64,000 bases of DNA from Desulfotignum sp032250905 (GTDB taxonomy: Bacteria > Desulfobacterota > Desulfobacteria > Desulfobacterales > Desulfobacteraceae). The stretch is from the NCBI GenBank assembly GCA_032250905.1, contig JAVVEQ010000004.1, forward strand, positions 74,821-138,820, in the 5' to 3' direction. Numbering within the stretch: position 1 is the first letter of the stretch; each line of letters opens with the position of its first letter. The notes below the pieces were generated by a model, which saw nothing but the letters and a program-made list of their open reading frames with translations, made no database searches and was not told the origin of the DNA. A program made the position numbers and the translations under genes. Shown here in pieces: positions 16,636 to 23,792 of this stretch.

Positions 16636-18699
16636 TTATGCTAAATGCCGGGCAATCAGTTCCGTAAAATCCAGTGCCTCCATTTCGCCTTCCTTGCCGG
16701 CCACCTTGATGGCATCCTGGATGTTCACCAGGCAGAAGGGGCAGGCGGTCACAATGACGTTGGCACCTGCTTCCGCTGCCATGTTCACCCGCAGTACCCC
16801 CATGCGGGTGTCTTCTTCCGGCTCATAAAAAAGCATGAGTCCGCCGCCGCCGCAGCAGAACGAGCGGTCCCGGCTCTTTTCCAGTTCCACCCGGGTCAGT
16901 CCCTCAATGGCATCCAGTGCCTGTCGGGGATCCTCATATATACCGTTATGACGTCCCAGATAACAGGGATCATGGTAGACATACACCTTTTCCGGATGCA
17001 GGCAGGGTTTGAGTGACAATGCCCCGCGGGTGATCTTCTCCGCCACCACCTGGCTGATATGCCGCACCGGCGGGAGGCCGGTATAATCATTTTTCAGGGC
17101 ATTGTAGGCATGGGGATCGGCTGTGACAATCTGTGAGACACCGGTCGCCAGGATCGCTTCGGTATTCTGCTCCTTGAGATCCTGATACAGCATCTCTTCG
17201 CCGAAACGGAGCGCCTCGTTGCCGCTGTCTTTTTCATCTTTGCCCAGAATTCCGAAATCCACCCCGGCCCGGTGAAGGATCATGGCGGTACGCCGGGCGA
17301 TTTCCTGGATATTGTCATCATAGGAAGTAATACTGTCCACAAAATACAGGGTATCGGCCGACTCCTTTGTCAGATCCTTGATGGGATATTCTGCCTTGAA
17401 TTCCTTTTCCAGTGCCCACTCTGCCCGTTTCTTCTCCATCTTGCCGTAAGGATTGCCGCGTTTTTCCAGGGCTTTCAAGGGCTTTTGCAGAGACTGGGGC
17501 ACCAGTCCTTCATCCACCATCCCACGCCTGAGGTCCACGATCTTGTTGATGTATTCAATGGCCAGGGGGCATTCCTCCTCGCAGGCACCGCAGGTGGTAC
17601 AGGACCAGATTTCATCTTCGGTATAGATGTCTTCCACCAGCATCTTGCTTTTGTATATCTCGCCGGACAATGGATAATTTTTGAACATCAGGTCCCGGGC
17701 CTTGATGGTGATAAAACGCGGTGACAAAGGCCTTCCCACGGCATTGGCCGGACACTGGTCGGAACACCGGCCGCAGTCTGCACACGAATAAAAATCCAGC
17801 ATGTGCTTCCAGGTGAAATCTTCCAGCTTCTTGACGCCAAATGATTCCAGATCATCCAGCTGTTCATCGGAAACCCCGTATCTGACAGGCTTGATTTTCC
17901 CCTTATCCAGGCGCATGAAAAACACATTAAAAATCGAAGTGATTACATGAAAATGCTTGCCCAGAGGCAGAAAACACAGAAAAAAGAAAAAGGTGACATC
18001 ATGCAGAAAATAGGAAAAAATATGAAGCCCCTGAAGAAAATTCAGAGATGCCCCGGTCAGCATGTGCGTGAAGATCCATACCAGGGACAAGGGAGCCACA
18101 AAATGCCATTCTCCAGTCTGCTGATAGGCAAACGCCAGTTCAGATGCTTCGAACAGGCTTTCCGAAATCATCAGCGTCGCAATCACCCCAAGAACAAAGA
18201 CCGCTTCTGCAGTATGATCCTTGCCGTATTTTTCGGGCACCGCATACCTGGCCGGTTTGAAAACGCCCCGGCGGATACCTGCCACAATACACGCAATAAG
18301 CACAAAGGTGGCAGCATAATCTTTTAAAAAGTTGTATACACTTCCCGGCCATCCCCCGAAACCCGGCATGACGAACCCGTCGGAAAGACCGATGATCACC
18401 AGGGACACGGACCGGATGGACAGAATCAGAAAACCGGCAAATATGACAATATGCAGCACCCCTGCCAGCATGTACCGGGGCTGCTTCATCTGCCCCAGCC
18501 AGAGGGTGATCAGTCGAATGAACCGCTGACCGATGCGGTCCAGCCGGTAATCCGGCGCCGCCCGGATCAAAGGTGCCAGACGCCGGGCCATGATATAAGT
18601 GAACAAAGACACCCCCACCACGGGCAGAATAAAGGCCAGGATAGCTGCCGGAAATATTCCGAAAAATTGATAACTTGCCGGACCTATAATTGAACTCAT
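16636..18699 (-). CDS. Membrane FeS oxidoreductase, ETF:quinone oxidoreductase (EMO) type
   Basis: 687 residues. About five to six hydrophobic helices occupy residues 10-250, with in-membrane histidines (H83, H199, H212, H226, H233) suggesting NarI-like heme b. The cytoplasmic half has two four-Cys clusters (C306, C309, C312, C316 and C367, C370, C373, C377) and a C-terminal CCG region (VYHDPCYLGRHNG and FCCGGGGLMLF) as in HdrD/DsrK proteins. This architecture beside etfBA matches the ETF:menaquinone oxidoreductases of beta-oxidising anaerobes. It should pass electrons from reduced ETF to the quinone pool. GGAGGG precedes the ATG. Confidence 0.85.
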   Translation of the reverse strand: MSSIIGPASYQFFGIFPAAILAFILPVVGVSLFTYIMARRLAPLIRAAPDYRLDRIGQRFIRLITLWLGQMKQPRYMLAGVLHIVIFAGFLILSIRSVSLVIIGLSDGFVMPGFGGWPGSVYNFLKDYAATFVLIACIVAGIRRGVFKPARYAVPEKYGKDHTAEAVFVLGVIATLMISESLFEASELAFAYQQTGEWHFVAPLSLVWIFTHMLTGASLNFLQGLHIFSYFLHDVTFFFFLCFLPLGKHFHVITSIFNVFFMRLDKGKIKPVRYGVSDEQLDDLESFGVKKLEDFTWKHMLDFYSCADCGRCSDQCPANAVGRPLSPRFITIKARDLMFKNYPLSGEIYKSKMLVEDIYTEDEIWSCTTCGACEEECPLAIEYINKIVDLRRGMVDEGLVPQSLQKPLKALEKRGNPYGKMEKKRAEWALEKEFKAEYPIKDLTKESADTLYFVDSITSYDDNIQEIARRTAMILHRAGVDFGILGKDEKDSGNEALRFGEEMLYQDLKEQNTEAILATGVSQIVTADPHAYNALKNDYTGLPPVRHISQVVAEKITRGALSLKPCLHPEKVYVYHDPCYLGRHNGIYEDPRQALDAIEGLTRVELEKSRDRSFCCGGGGLMLFYEPEEDTRMGVLRVNMAAEAGANVIVTACPFCLVNIQDAIKVAGKEGEMEALDFTELIARHLA

Positions 18700-18732
18700 A
18701 TGCTGTTCCCTCCAAAAAATTCTTAACAGATG

Positions 18733-18748
18733 ATGAATAAAAACTCAC
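18733..18748. promoter_or_regulatory. Putative TetR operator at the EMO-etfBA promoter
   Basis: ATGAATAAAAACTCAC matches the tetR-proximal site (ATGAATAATAATTCAT) at 13 of 16 positions. It lies 34-49 bp before the oxidoreductase start. On the minus strand a TTGACG (18775-18780) and an A/T-rich -10-like stretch (about 18754-18760) lie just upstream, so a bound repressor would cover the transcription start. Confidence 0.5.
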
Positions 18749-18840
18749 TGAGCTTTAATAAAGATGACGATTTCCGTCAAGCAAAATTCCGAATTCACTG
18801 CCATTTAAAAACTGGTCATCATTCAGGCAATGTATGGGGT

Positions 18841-19431
18841 TTATCTGCCTTTCACACCATTGAGATACAGATCCACCAGAGGGTCCGCCATGGCCACCAG
18901 ATCATACCGGCTTCCGGCAGAGACCCAGGTGGAGATCACCCCTTCCACAGCACCCAGGATAAAGCGTTTGACCAGACCCACAAACAGATCCTGACGAATG
19001 GAACCCTCAATCTGACCCTGTTCGATGATATCGGACAGAAGGTCCAGATACATCTTTGAAATATCCTTGATCTGCGATTGAATATCCCTCAGATATCGGA
19101 CCTCGGATTGAAAGATCACCGCCATGTTCCGGTCGCCCTGGAATTCCTGCAAATGGCAGCGAATCAAGTTTCTGAGTTTTTCCTCTGCGGTTTTTCCAGC
19201 AGCCACGGCATCATTCATTTTTTCAAACACGATTCCGGTTTTATAGTGGATGTATTGATACAAAATATCATCTTTGTTCTTGAAATACAGATACAGCGTG
19301 CCGTCCGCCACCCCGGCCCGGGACGCAATCTGGGAGATGGTGGCCTTGTAGAACCCGTATTTTGCAAACACCGCTCCTGCACTGTTGAGAATCTTGTGAT
19401 ACTTTTCAGATCTGTTTTTCTGCAAAACCAC
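18841..19431 (-). CDS. TetR/AcrR-family regulator, FadR-like
   Basis: 196 residues from GTG at 19431; a TTG at 19425 (five bases after AGAGG) is an alternative start giving 194. Residues about 10-55 form the TetR helix-turn-helix (ILNSAGAVFAKYGFYKATIS, VADGTLYLYFKNKDDILYQY). The C-terminal ligand domain includes FQSEVRYLRDIQSQIKDI, as in acyl-CoA-responsive TetR regulators next to etf and beta-oxidation genes. It lies 141 bp upstream of the EMO-etfBA operon, same strand, and an almost perfect palindrome overlaps its own promoter, so self-repression and control of etf are likely. The ligand, perhaps a long-chain acyl-CoA, is inferred. Confidence 0.85.
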   Translation of the reverse strand: MVLQKNRSEKYHKILNSAGAVFAKYGFYKATISQIASRAGVADGTLYLYFKNKDDILYQYIHYKTGIVFEKMNDAVAAGKTAEEKLRNLIRCHLQEFQGDRNMAVIFQSEVRYLRDIQSQIKDISKMYLDLLSDIIEQGQIEGSIRQDLFVGLVKRFILGAVEGVISTWVSAGSRYDLVAMADPLVDLYLNGVKGR

Positions 19432-19449
19432 CTCTCGACTGTATTTTAA

Positions 19450-19465
19450 ATGAATAATAATTCAT
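19450..19465. promoter_or_regulatory. Putative TetR operator at the tetR promoter
   Basis: ATGAATAATAATTCAT has perfectly inverted 6-bp arms. On the minus strand it follows TTGACA (19490-19495), an 18-bp spacer and TAGATA (19466-19471), so it covers +1 of tetR, the classic position for autorepression. Confidence 0.65.
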
Positions 19466-19618
19466 TATCTATCAATAGTTCCGTATAAATGTCAAGAGGA
19501 TATTCACGAAATAAAATTTTATTATTATTGTTTTTTTATCTTTTTTTACAGATAGTTATAATTAAAACCCGGTTCTTTTATTCATACTGGATTTCACACA
19601 TGCCTGGCAATTTCTTGA

Positions 19619-19634
19619 ATGAATATATATTCAT
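19619..19634. promoter_or_regulatory. Putative TetR operator before the aldolase gene
   Basis: ATGAATATATATTCAT is a perfect 16-bp palindrome, sharing both 6-bp arms with the tetR-proximal site. It overlaps a possible plus-strand -10 TATATT (19626-19631) that is 16 bp from CTGGCA (19604-19609). A further TATAAT occurs upstream at 19557-19562. Confidence 0.6.
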
Positions 19635-19725
19635 TATCCAATAATCCTTGCTTTTGGTCCGGTTTCATGCAAAAAAAAGGAGACAGTCTATTTTCAATCG
19701 CCAGAAACCCAGGGGAGAAAAAGCC

Positions 19726-21012
19726 ATGTCACATCATCATTCCTCCGATTTTCAAACCGCTTTGGATACGGGTCGGCCCCCCAATATCAAACAGCTGTTT
19801 CCCCATTCCAAGGCATTGATTGTCAGCGGCAAATACATTGATCAGGCCATGCTCAAGAAAGGCCGATGCATGACCATTGCCGCCAACGGCAGGAACGCGT
19901 TTGTCATTCGAGGCGCCCTGGCTGCGGCCCAGCAGGCCAACGCCGCCATTATCATCGAAATCGCCCGATCCGAAGGCGGTACCACTGCCTACTGCGCCGT
20001 CAACCTGTGGAACATCGCCCGGCAGACGGATGCGTTCATGAACGAGCTGGGAATCACTATCCCGGTGGCCATCCATGCCGACCATTTTGGCATCAAAACC
20101 CCGGCGGACATTGAACCGGCCAAGACGGAAATCACTTCCCTGTTTGATGCGGGGATCACCTCCATTGCCATTGATGCGTCCCACATGCCAGATGATCAGA
20201 ACCTGCTGGCCAATTTGGAACTGGCAACGTTTGTTCCAAACTGGGCCGGCCTGGAAACCGAAGTGGGAGAGATCAAAGGCAAACTGGGATTGTCCACGGC
20301 CCAGGAAGCCCTGTTTTTGATCCAGGGACTGAACGCCCACGGTATTTTTCCGGACTGGATCGCGTTGAACAACGGAACCACCCACGGCATCGAGCAAAGC
20401 GATGCCGGTATCGACGTCCCATTGACTGCCCAGATCCATGATGCCCTGGCGCCGTATCAGGTATCCGGGGCCCAGCACGGCACATCTGGTAACAGCTCGG
20501 ACCGGCTCCGACAGATCGCCGGACAGACCCGCACCACCAAGGCCAACGTGGCAACCGCCCTGCAGATGATCTCCTGGGGGGTTCAGGTCAATGACTACGG
20601 AAATGCCATCATGGATGACCAGGGCCGGTTTATCAAAGAGCCGGACAAAGGGGTGGATGAAACCATGTGGCAGCAAATGCTGGTCTACGCCGAAGATCAC
20701 GGCCTGACCGGCGGTAACTTCAAAAAACTCAACGCCCCGTTCGAAAACCGGTTTCTGGCCCAGTCCAGAGATATCCGCAACCGTATGGCCCACGGGGTTC
20801 AGGCGTTTGTCCATACGCTGCTCACGGATGTGTTCAACGCCAGAGATACTGCGGATATTGTTTTGTCCCATATTCTGGAAACCCGTTCACATGACCCGGG
20901 GGGTAAATCCCGGACCATTGAACCCATTGAAAACTGGACCGAAGAAAAAATAAAGAAAAAAGCGGCAGCATTCAGCCCTGACAAAAGCCCTGAAGGTGAT
21001 TTTGACGACTAG
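19726..21012 (+). CDS. Class II (zinc) aldolase, fructose-bisphosphate aldolase family
   Basis: 428 residues from the ATG after AGGGGAGA; a longer in-frame TTG start has no site. Metal and substrate motifs are visible: AIHADHFG (first Zn His and catalytic Asp), SIAIDASHMP, NNGTTHG, and GAQHGTSGNSSD in the place of the usual GxHGGSG loop. The C-terminal part (about residues 320-428) is an extra segment rich in charge. It probably cleaves or condenses a ketose bisphosphate with dihydroxyacetone phosphate, but the HGTSG variation means tagatose- or other aldolase activity is possible. It diverges from tetR and has an operator-like palindrome in front. Confidence 0.82.
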   Translation: MSHHHSSDFQTALDTGRPPNIKQLFPHSKALIVSGKYIDQAMLKKGRCMTIAANGRNAFVIRGALAAAQQANAAIIIEIARSEGGTTAYCAVNLWNIARQTDAFMNELGITIPVAIHADHFGIKTPADIEPAKTEITSLFDAGITSIAIDASHMPDDQNLLANLELATFVPNWAGLETEVGEIKGKLGLSTAQEALFLIQGLNAHGIFPDWIALNNGTTHGIEQSDAGIDVPLTAQIHDALAPYQVSGAQHGTSGNSSDRLRQIAGQTRTTKANVATALQMISWGVQVNDYGNAIMDDQGRFIKEPDKGVDETMWQQMLVYAEDHGLTGGNFKKLNAPFENRFLAQSRDIRNRMAHGVQAFVHTLLTDVFNARDTADIVLSHILETRSHDPGGKSRTIEPIENWTEEKIKKKAAAFSPDKSPEGDFDD

Positions 21013-21033
21013 CAGACACCCGGAGACATCTGA

Positions 21034-21414
21034 GTGAAAATCCCTGCCTACCAGATTCAAAATGTGCTGAGGCTTTATTTCAGGCAGATGGGTGAAGGCA
21101 AAATTCTGGAGAAATCTGGCCGATTTGTCATGACATCCAATGCCCCCCGGTCGATTTCATCTGAAGGGACCCGGCAAAGCATTATAGACAAAGTTGCGGC
21201 GGGAATTGTGAATAAAATTATCTCCAAAGCATCTGAAACCGTCCCGATGGATCCGTTTTCCGACAGGCAGGCACCGCAGTCTGCCGGAAAATCCTCCCAG
21301 GCGCAGGACAAACCACAATTCACCTATCTGCTTGTAGACCGCCACGACAAACAGACGATTCATACTGCCAAGGAAATTCAAGTTCAGCGGGATCTCTTTG
21401 ACATGGACGACTGA
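21034..21414 (+). CDS. Small conserved protein, DVU0524-like
   Basis: 126 residues from GTG, with GGAG nine bases upstream, 21 bp after the aldolase. The N-terminus (KIPAYQIQNVLRLYFRQM) resembles small FlgM-associated proteins of sulfate reducers typified by DVU0524, but no flagellar gene is nearby. The middle is Ser/Thr/Gln-rich and probably disordered; the C-terminus has a short hydrophobic strand FTYLLVD and ends acidic. The family call is tentative. Its last 31 bp overlap the 3' end of mazG on the other strand. Confidence 0.55.
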   Translation: MKIPAYQIQNVLRLYFRQMGEGKILEKSGRFVMTSNAPRSISSEGTRQSIIDKVAAGIVNKIISKASETVPMDPFSDRQAPQSAGKSSQAQDKPQFTYLLVDRHDKQTIHTAKEIQVQRDLFDMDD

Positions 21415-22193
21415 TTTTTTTCATGGGCCAGCTTGGCCCGGGACCAGAAGATCTCTTTTTCAGACGCCGACAGCGCATTGAGCGTGAGTTTTTTTTCAGC
21501 CAGGGCCGCCTCCATTAAGCGGAAACGACTTTCAAACTTGGCCGTGGCTTTAGACAGTGCTGTTTCAGGATGGAAGCCGGCAAACCGGGCCACATTCACA
21601 AGCGTAAACAGGATATCTCCGAATTCCAGCATCATGGCGTCTTCGTCCGTTTGTTCCAGAGCGGATTCAAATTCCATGATTTCACTTTTTACCGTATCCA
21701 GAACCTGGTGGATATTTTCCCATTCAAAGCCTTGCCTCACAGCGGATTTGGATACTTTCATGGCCCGGACAAGACCGGGCATGCCTTTGGGGATGTTATC
21801 CATGGCAGATGGCCGGTCCAGTCCCCTTTTTTCCTGGATCTTGATCCGCTCCCATTGATCCAGCAGCTCGGTCCGGGTCTTTACCACGGCATCGCCATAG
21901 ACATGTGGATGCCGACGAATCATCTTTTCCCTGATCCTGTTCATGACCCTGGAAATGGGAATCTGCCCGGAATCATGAAAGATCTCCATGATAAATACAA
22001 TCTGGAACAGCACATCCCCCATCTCTTCACAGGTGTTGTCCAGATCCTGGTCCGCCAGGGCCTGCTGAAGTTCATACACCTCTTCCGCCAGGCATTTCCA
22101 CATGGTTTCCGGCGTCTGCCGTCGATCCCATTCACACCCGTTTTCTCCCCGCAATGTCCGGATCACCTCCAGAACAGGGACCAGTGATTCCAC
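21384..22193 (-). CDS. mazG: Nucleoside triphosphate pyrophosphohydrolase MazG
   Basis: 269 residues from a GTG that lies nine bases after GGAGG; longer starts have no site. Two MazG repeats are visible: CLAEEVYELQQAL with EEMGDVLFQIVFIMEIF (EExxE and ExxD metal ligands) in the first half, and EIMEFESAL with LEFGDILFTLVNVARF in the second. It hydrolyses (d)NTPs to monophosphates and pyrophosphate, cleaning the nucleotide pool. The start overlaps cvpA by 62 bp. Confidence 0.93.
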   Translation of the reverse strand: MESLVPVLEVIRTLRGENGCEWDRRQTPETMWKCLAEEVYELQQALADQDLDNTCEEMGDVLFQIVFIMEIFHDSGQIPISRVMNRIREKMIRRHPHVYGDAVVKTRTELLDQWERIKIQEKRGLDRPSAMDNIPKGMPGLVRAMKVSKSAVRQGFEWENIHQVLDTVKSEIMEFESALEQTDEDAMMLEFGDILFTLVNVARFAGFHPETALSKATAKFESRFRLMEAALAEKKLTLNALSASEKEIFWSRAKLAHEKNQSSMSKRSR

Positions 22194-22737
22194 CGAAACG
22201 ACCCTCCTTGTTTGTTTGGGCATTCTTCACTTTAGATTTATTGAGCCGGTCCAGAAAATCCATGCGCACATTCTGCGAGATAAACAGGGTCATGGCCCGG
22301 GAAATATTCGCCAGATAAGGGGCGGTTTCAGATCGTTTCATCAGGGCTGCGGAGCCGGACGGCACAAATGTTGTCAGTATGATAAACAGCACCGAAACGA
22401 TCAGAATGCCTTTGGCTGTTCCGAAAATCAGTCCGAATGTCCGGTCTACCCATCCCAGAAACACCACGTGCATCAGTTTGCGAATCAGGGCGGCCAGAAG
22501 TCCCACCAGAATCACGATCCCGCAGAACAGCACACCGAAACTGACCAGATCACGGATAGCGGGCGCCTGAATCAGAAAAGCCAGATGGGGGGACAGGATC
22601 CAGTAATACATGAATGCGCCGTAAAAACCGGCGATCACTGCCACGATTCCGGATACTTCCCGAATGAGTCCCCGGAACACCCCCCGGATCATACAGAACA
22701 GGACAATCACCAGAACCATCAGATCAAAACCGTTCAT
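22132..22737 (-). CDS. cvpA: CvpA family membrane protein
   Basis: 201 residues from the ATG at 22737, which has GAAAGGGA upstream. Four hydrophobic helices fill residues about 3-140 (FDLMVLVIVLFCMIRGVFRG, SGIVAVIAGFYGAFMYYW, FGVLFCGIVILVGLLAALI, AKGILIVSVLFIILTTFV), the CvpA/colicin V production fold of the inner membrane. Family members influence envelope stress and biofilm formation; the precise role here is unknown. The C-terminal tail overlaps mazG. Confidence 0.85.
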   Translation of the reverse strand: MNGFDLMVLVIVLFCMIRGVFRGLIREVSGIVAVIAGFYGAFMYYWILSPHLAFLIQAPAIRDLVSFGVLFCGIVILVGLLAALIRKLMHVVFLGWVDRTFGLIFGTAKGILIVSVLFIILTTFVPSGSAALMKRSETAPYLANISRAMTLFISQNVRMDFLDRLNKSKVKNAQTNKEGRFGGITGPCSGGDPDIAGRKRV

Positions 22738-22847
22738 GGAATCCCTTTCAATCACGTCTTGTAAAGATTCACACAAATAGCAACTCCACCTGATTCCCGT
22801 CAAGATTTTTATTGACCTTTTTTCAAATAAAATGCACCCTAAAGCCC

Positions 22848-23792
22848 ATGGCAACCCTTGAATTTGACAACATATCCGTAGCGCAGCAACTGTTTGGGTT
22901 CCACAATACCCATCTGGATAAAATAGCAAAACGGTTCGGGGTCACTATCCATTCAAGAGGCGGGGCCGTCACCATTTCCGGCCCTGATCCGGAAACACAC
23001 CAGGTCCGGTCACTGCTGACGCAGCTGTATGCGCTTTTCAAGGAAAAAGTTCTGATGGAACCCGGAGACCTGGATGCTGCCATCGCCCTGATCAAAAAAA
23101 ATCCTGGCGCCCGGCTGGAAAACCTGTTCATGCAAACTGTGTTCACGACCGCCAAAAACAAGCCGGTTCGACCCAGAAGCCTGAACCAGGTGAAATATAT
23201 CCAGGCCATTGAAACCAATGATATCCTGTTTGCCATCGGCCCTGCCGGCACGGGAAAAACCTATCTGGCCATGGCTATGGCCATGGCTGCCTTTGCCAGA
23301 GGAGACATCCGAAAAATCATTCTCACCCGTCCGGCCGTTGAAGCCGGGGAAGCATTGGGTTTTCTGCCCGGTGACCTGGCGGAAAAAATCAATCCCTATC
23401 TCCGGCCCCTGTACGACGCCCTCTACGACATGATTGATTTTGAAAAAGCCCGGGGGTATATTGAACAGGAAACCATAGAGATCGCTCCCATCGCATTCAT
23501 GCGGGGCAGAACCCTGAACAATGCATTTATCATTCTGGATGAGGCCCAGAACACGACGTCTCAACAAATGAAAATGTTTTTAACCCGAATCGGATACGGA
23601 TCCAAAGCCATTGTGACCGGGGACATCACCCAGATCGATCTGCCGGCCGGCAGAAAATCCGGACTGGTGGAAGTCAGAAAAATCCTCTCTCAGATCAAAG
23701 GGATAGAATTCATCCATTTTTCCAGGGATGATGTGGTCCGGCACCAACTGGTATCCGATATCATTGACGCGTATGAAAAAAACAAAATTTAA
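22848..23792 (+). CDS. PhoH-like ATPase
   Basis: 314 residues from ATG 22848 (MATLEFD); upstream in-frame TTG rejected. Walker A is FAIGPAGTGKTYLAMAM (about residues 125-141) and Walker B is NAFIILDEAQNTTSQQMKMF; IVTGDITQIDLP is the sensor motif. The N-terminal 100 residues resemble the KH-like start of PhoH proteins. It is an RNA-linked P-loop ATPase, commonly placed with ybeY in ribosome maturation or RNA quality control, as here. pgpH overlaps its 3' end by 20 bp. Confidence 0.93.
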   Translation: MATLEFDNISVAQQLFGFHNTHLDKIAKRFGVTIHSRGGAVTISGPDPETHQVRSLLTQLYALFKEKVLMEPGDLDAAIALIKKNPGARLENLFMQTVFTTAKNKPVRPRSLNQVKYIQAIETNDILFAIGPAGTGKTYLAMAMAMAAFARGDIRKIILTRPAVEAGEALGFLPGDLAEKINPYLRPLYDALYDMIDFEKARGYIEQETIEIAPIAFMRGRTLNNAFIILDEAQNTTSQQMKMFLTRIGYGSKAIVTGDITQIDLPAGRKSGLVEVRKILSQIKGIEFIHFSRDDVVRHQLVSDIIDAYEKNKI

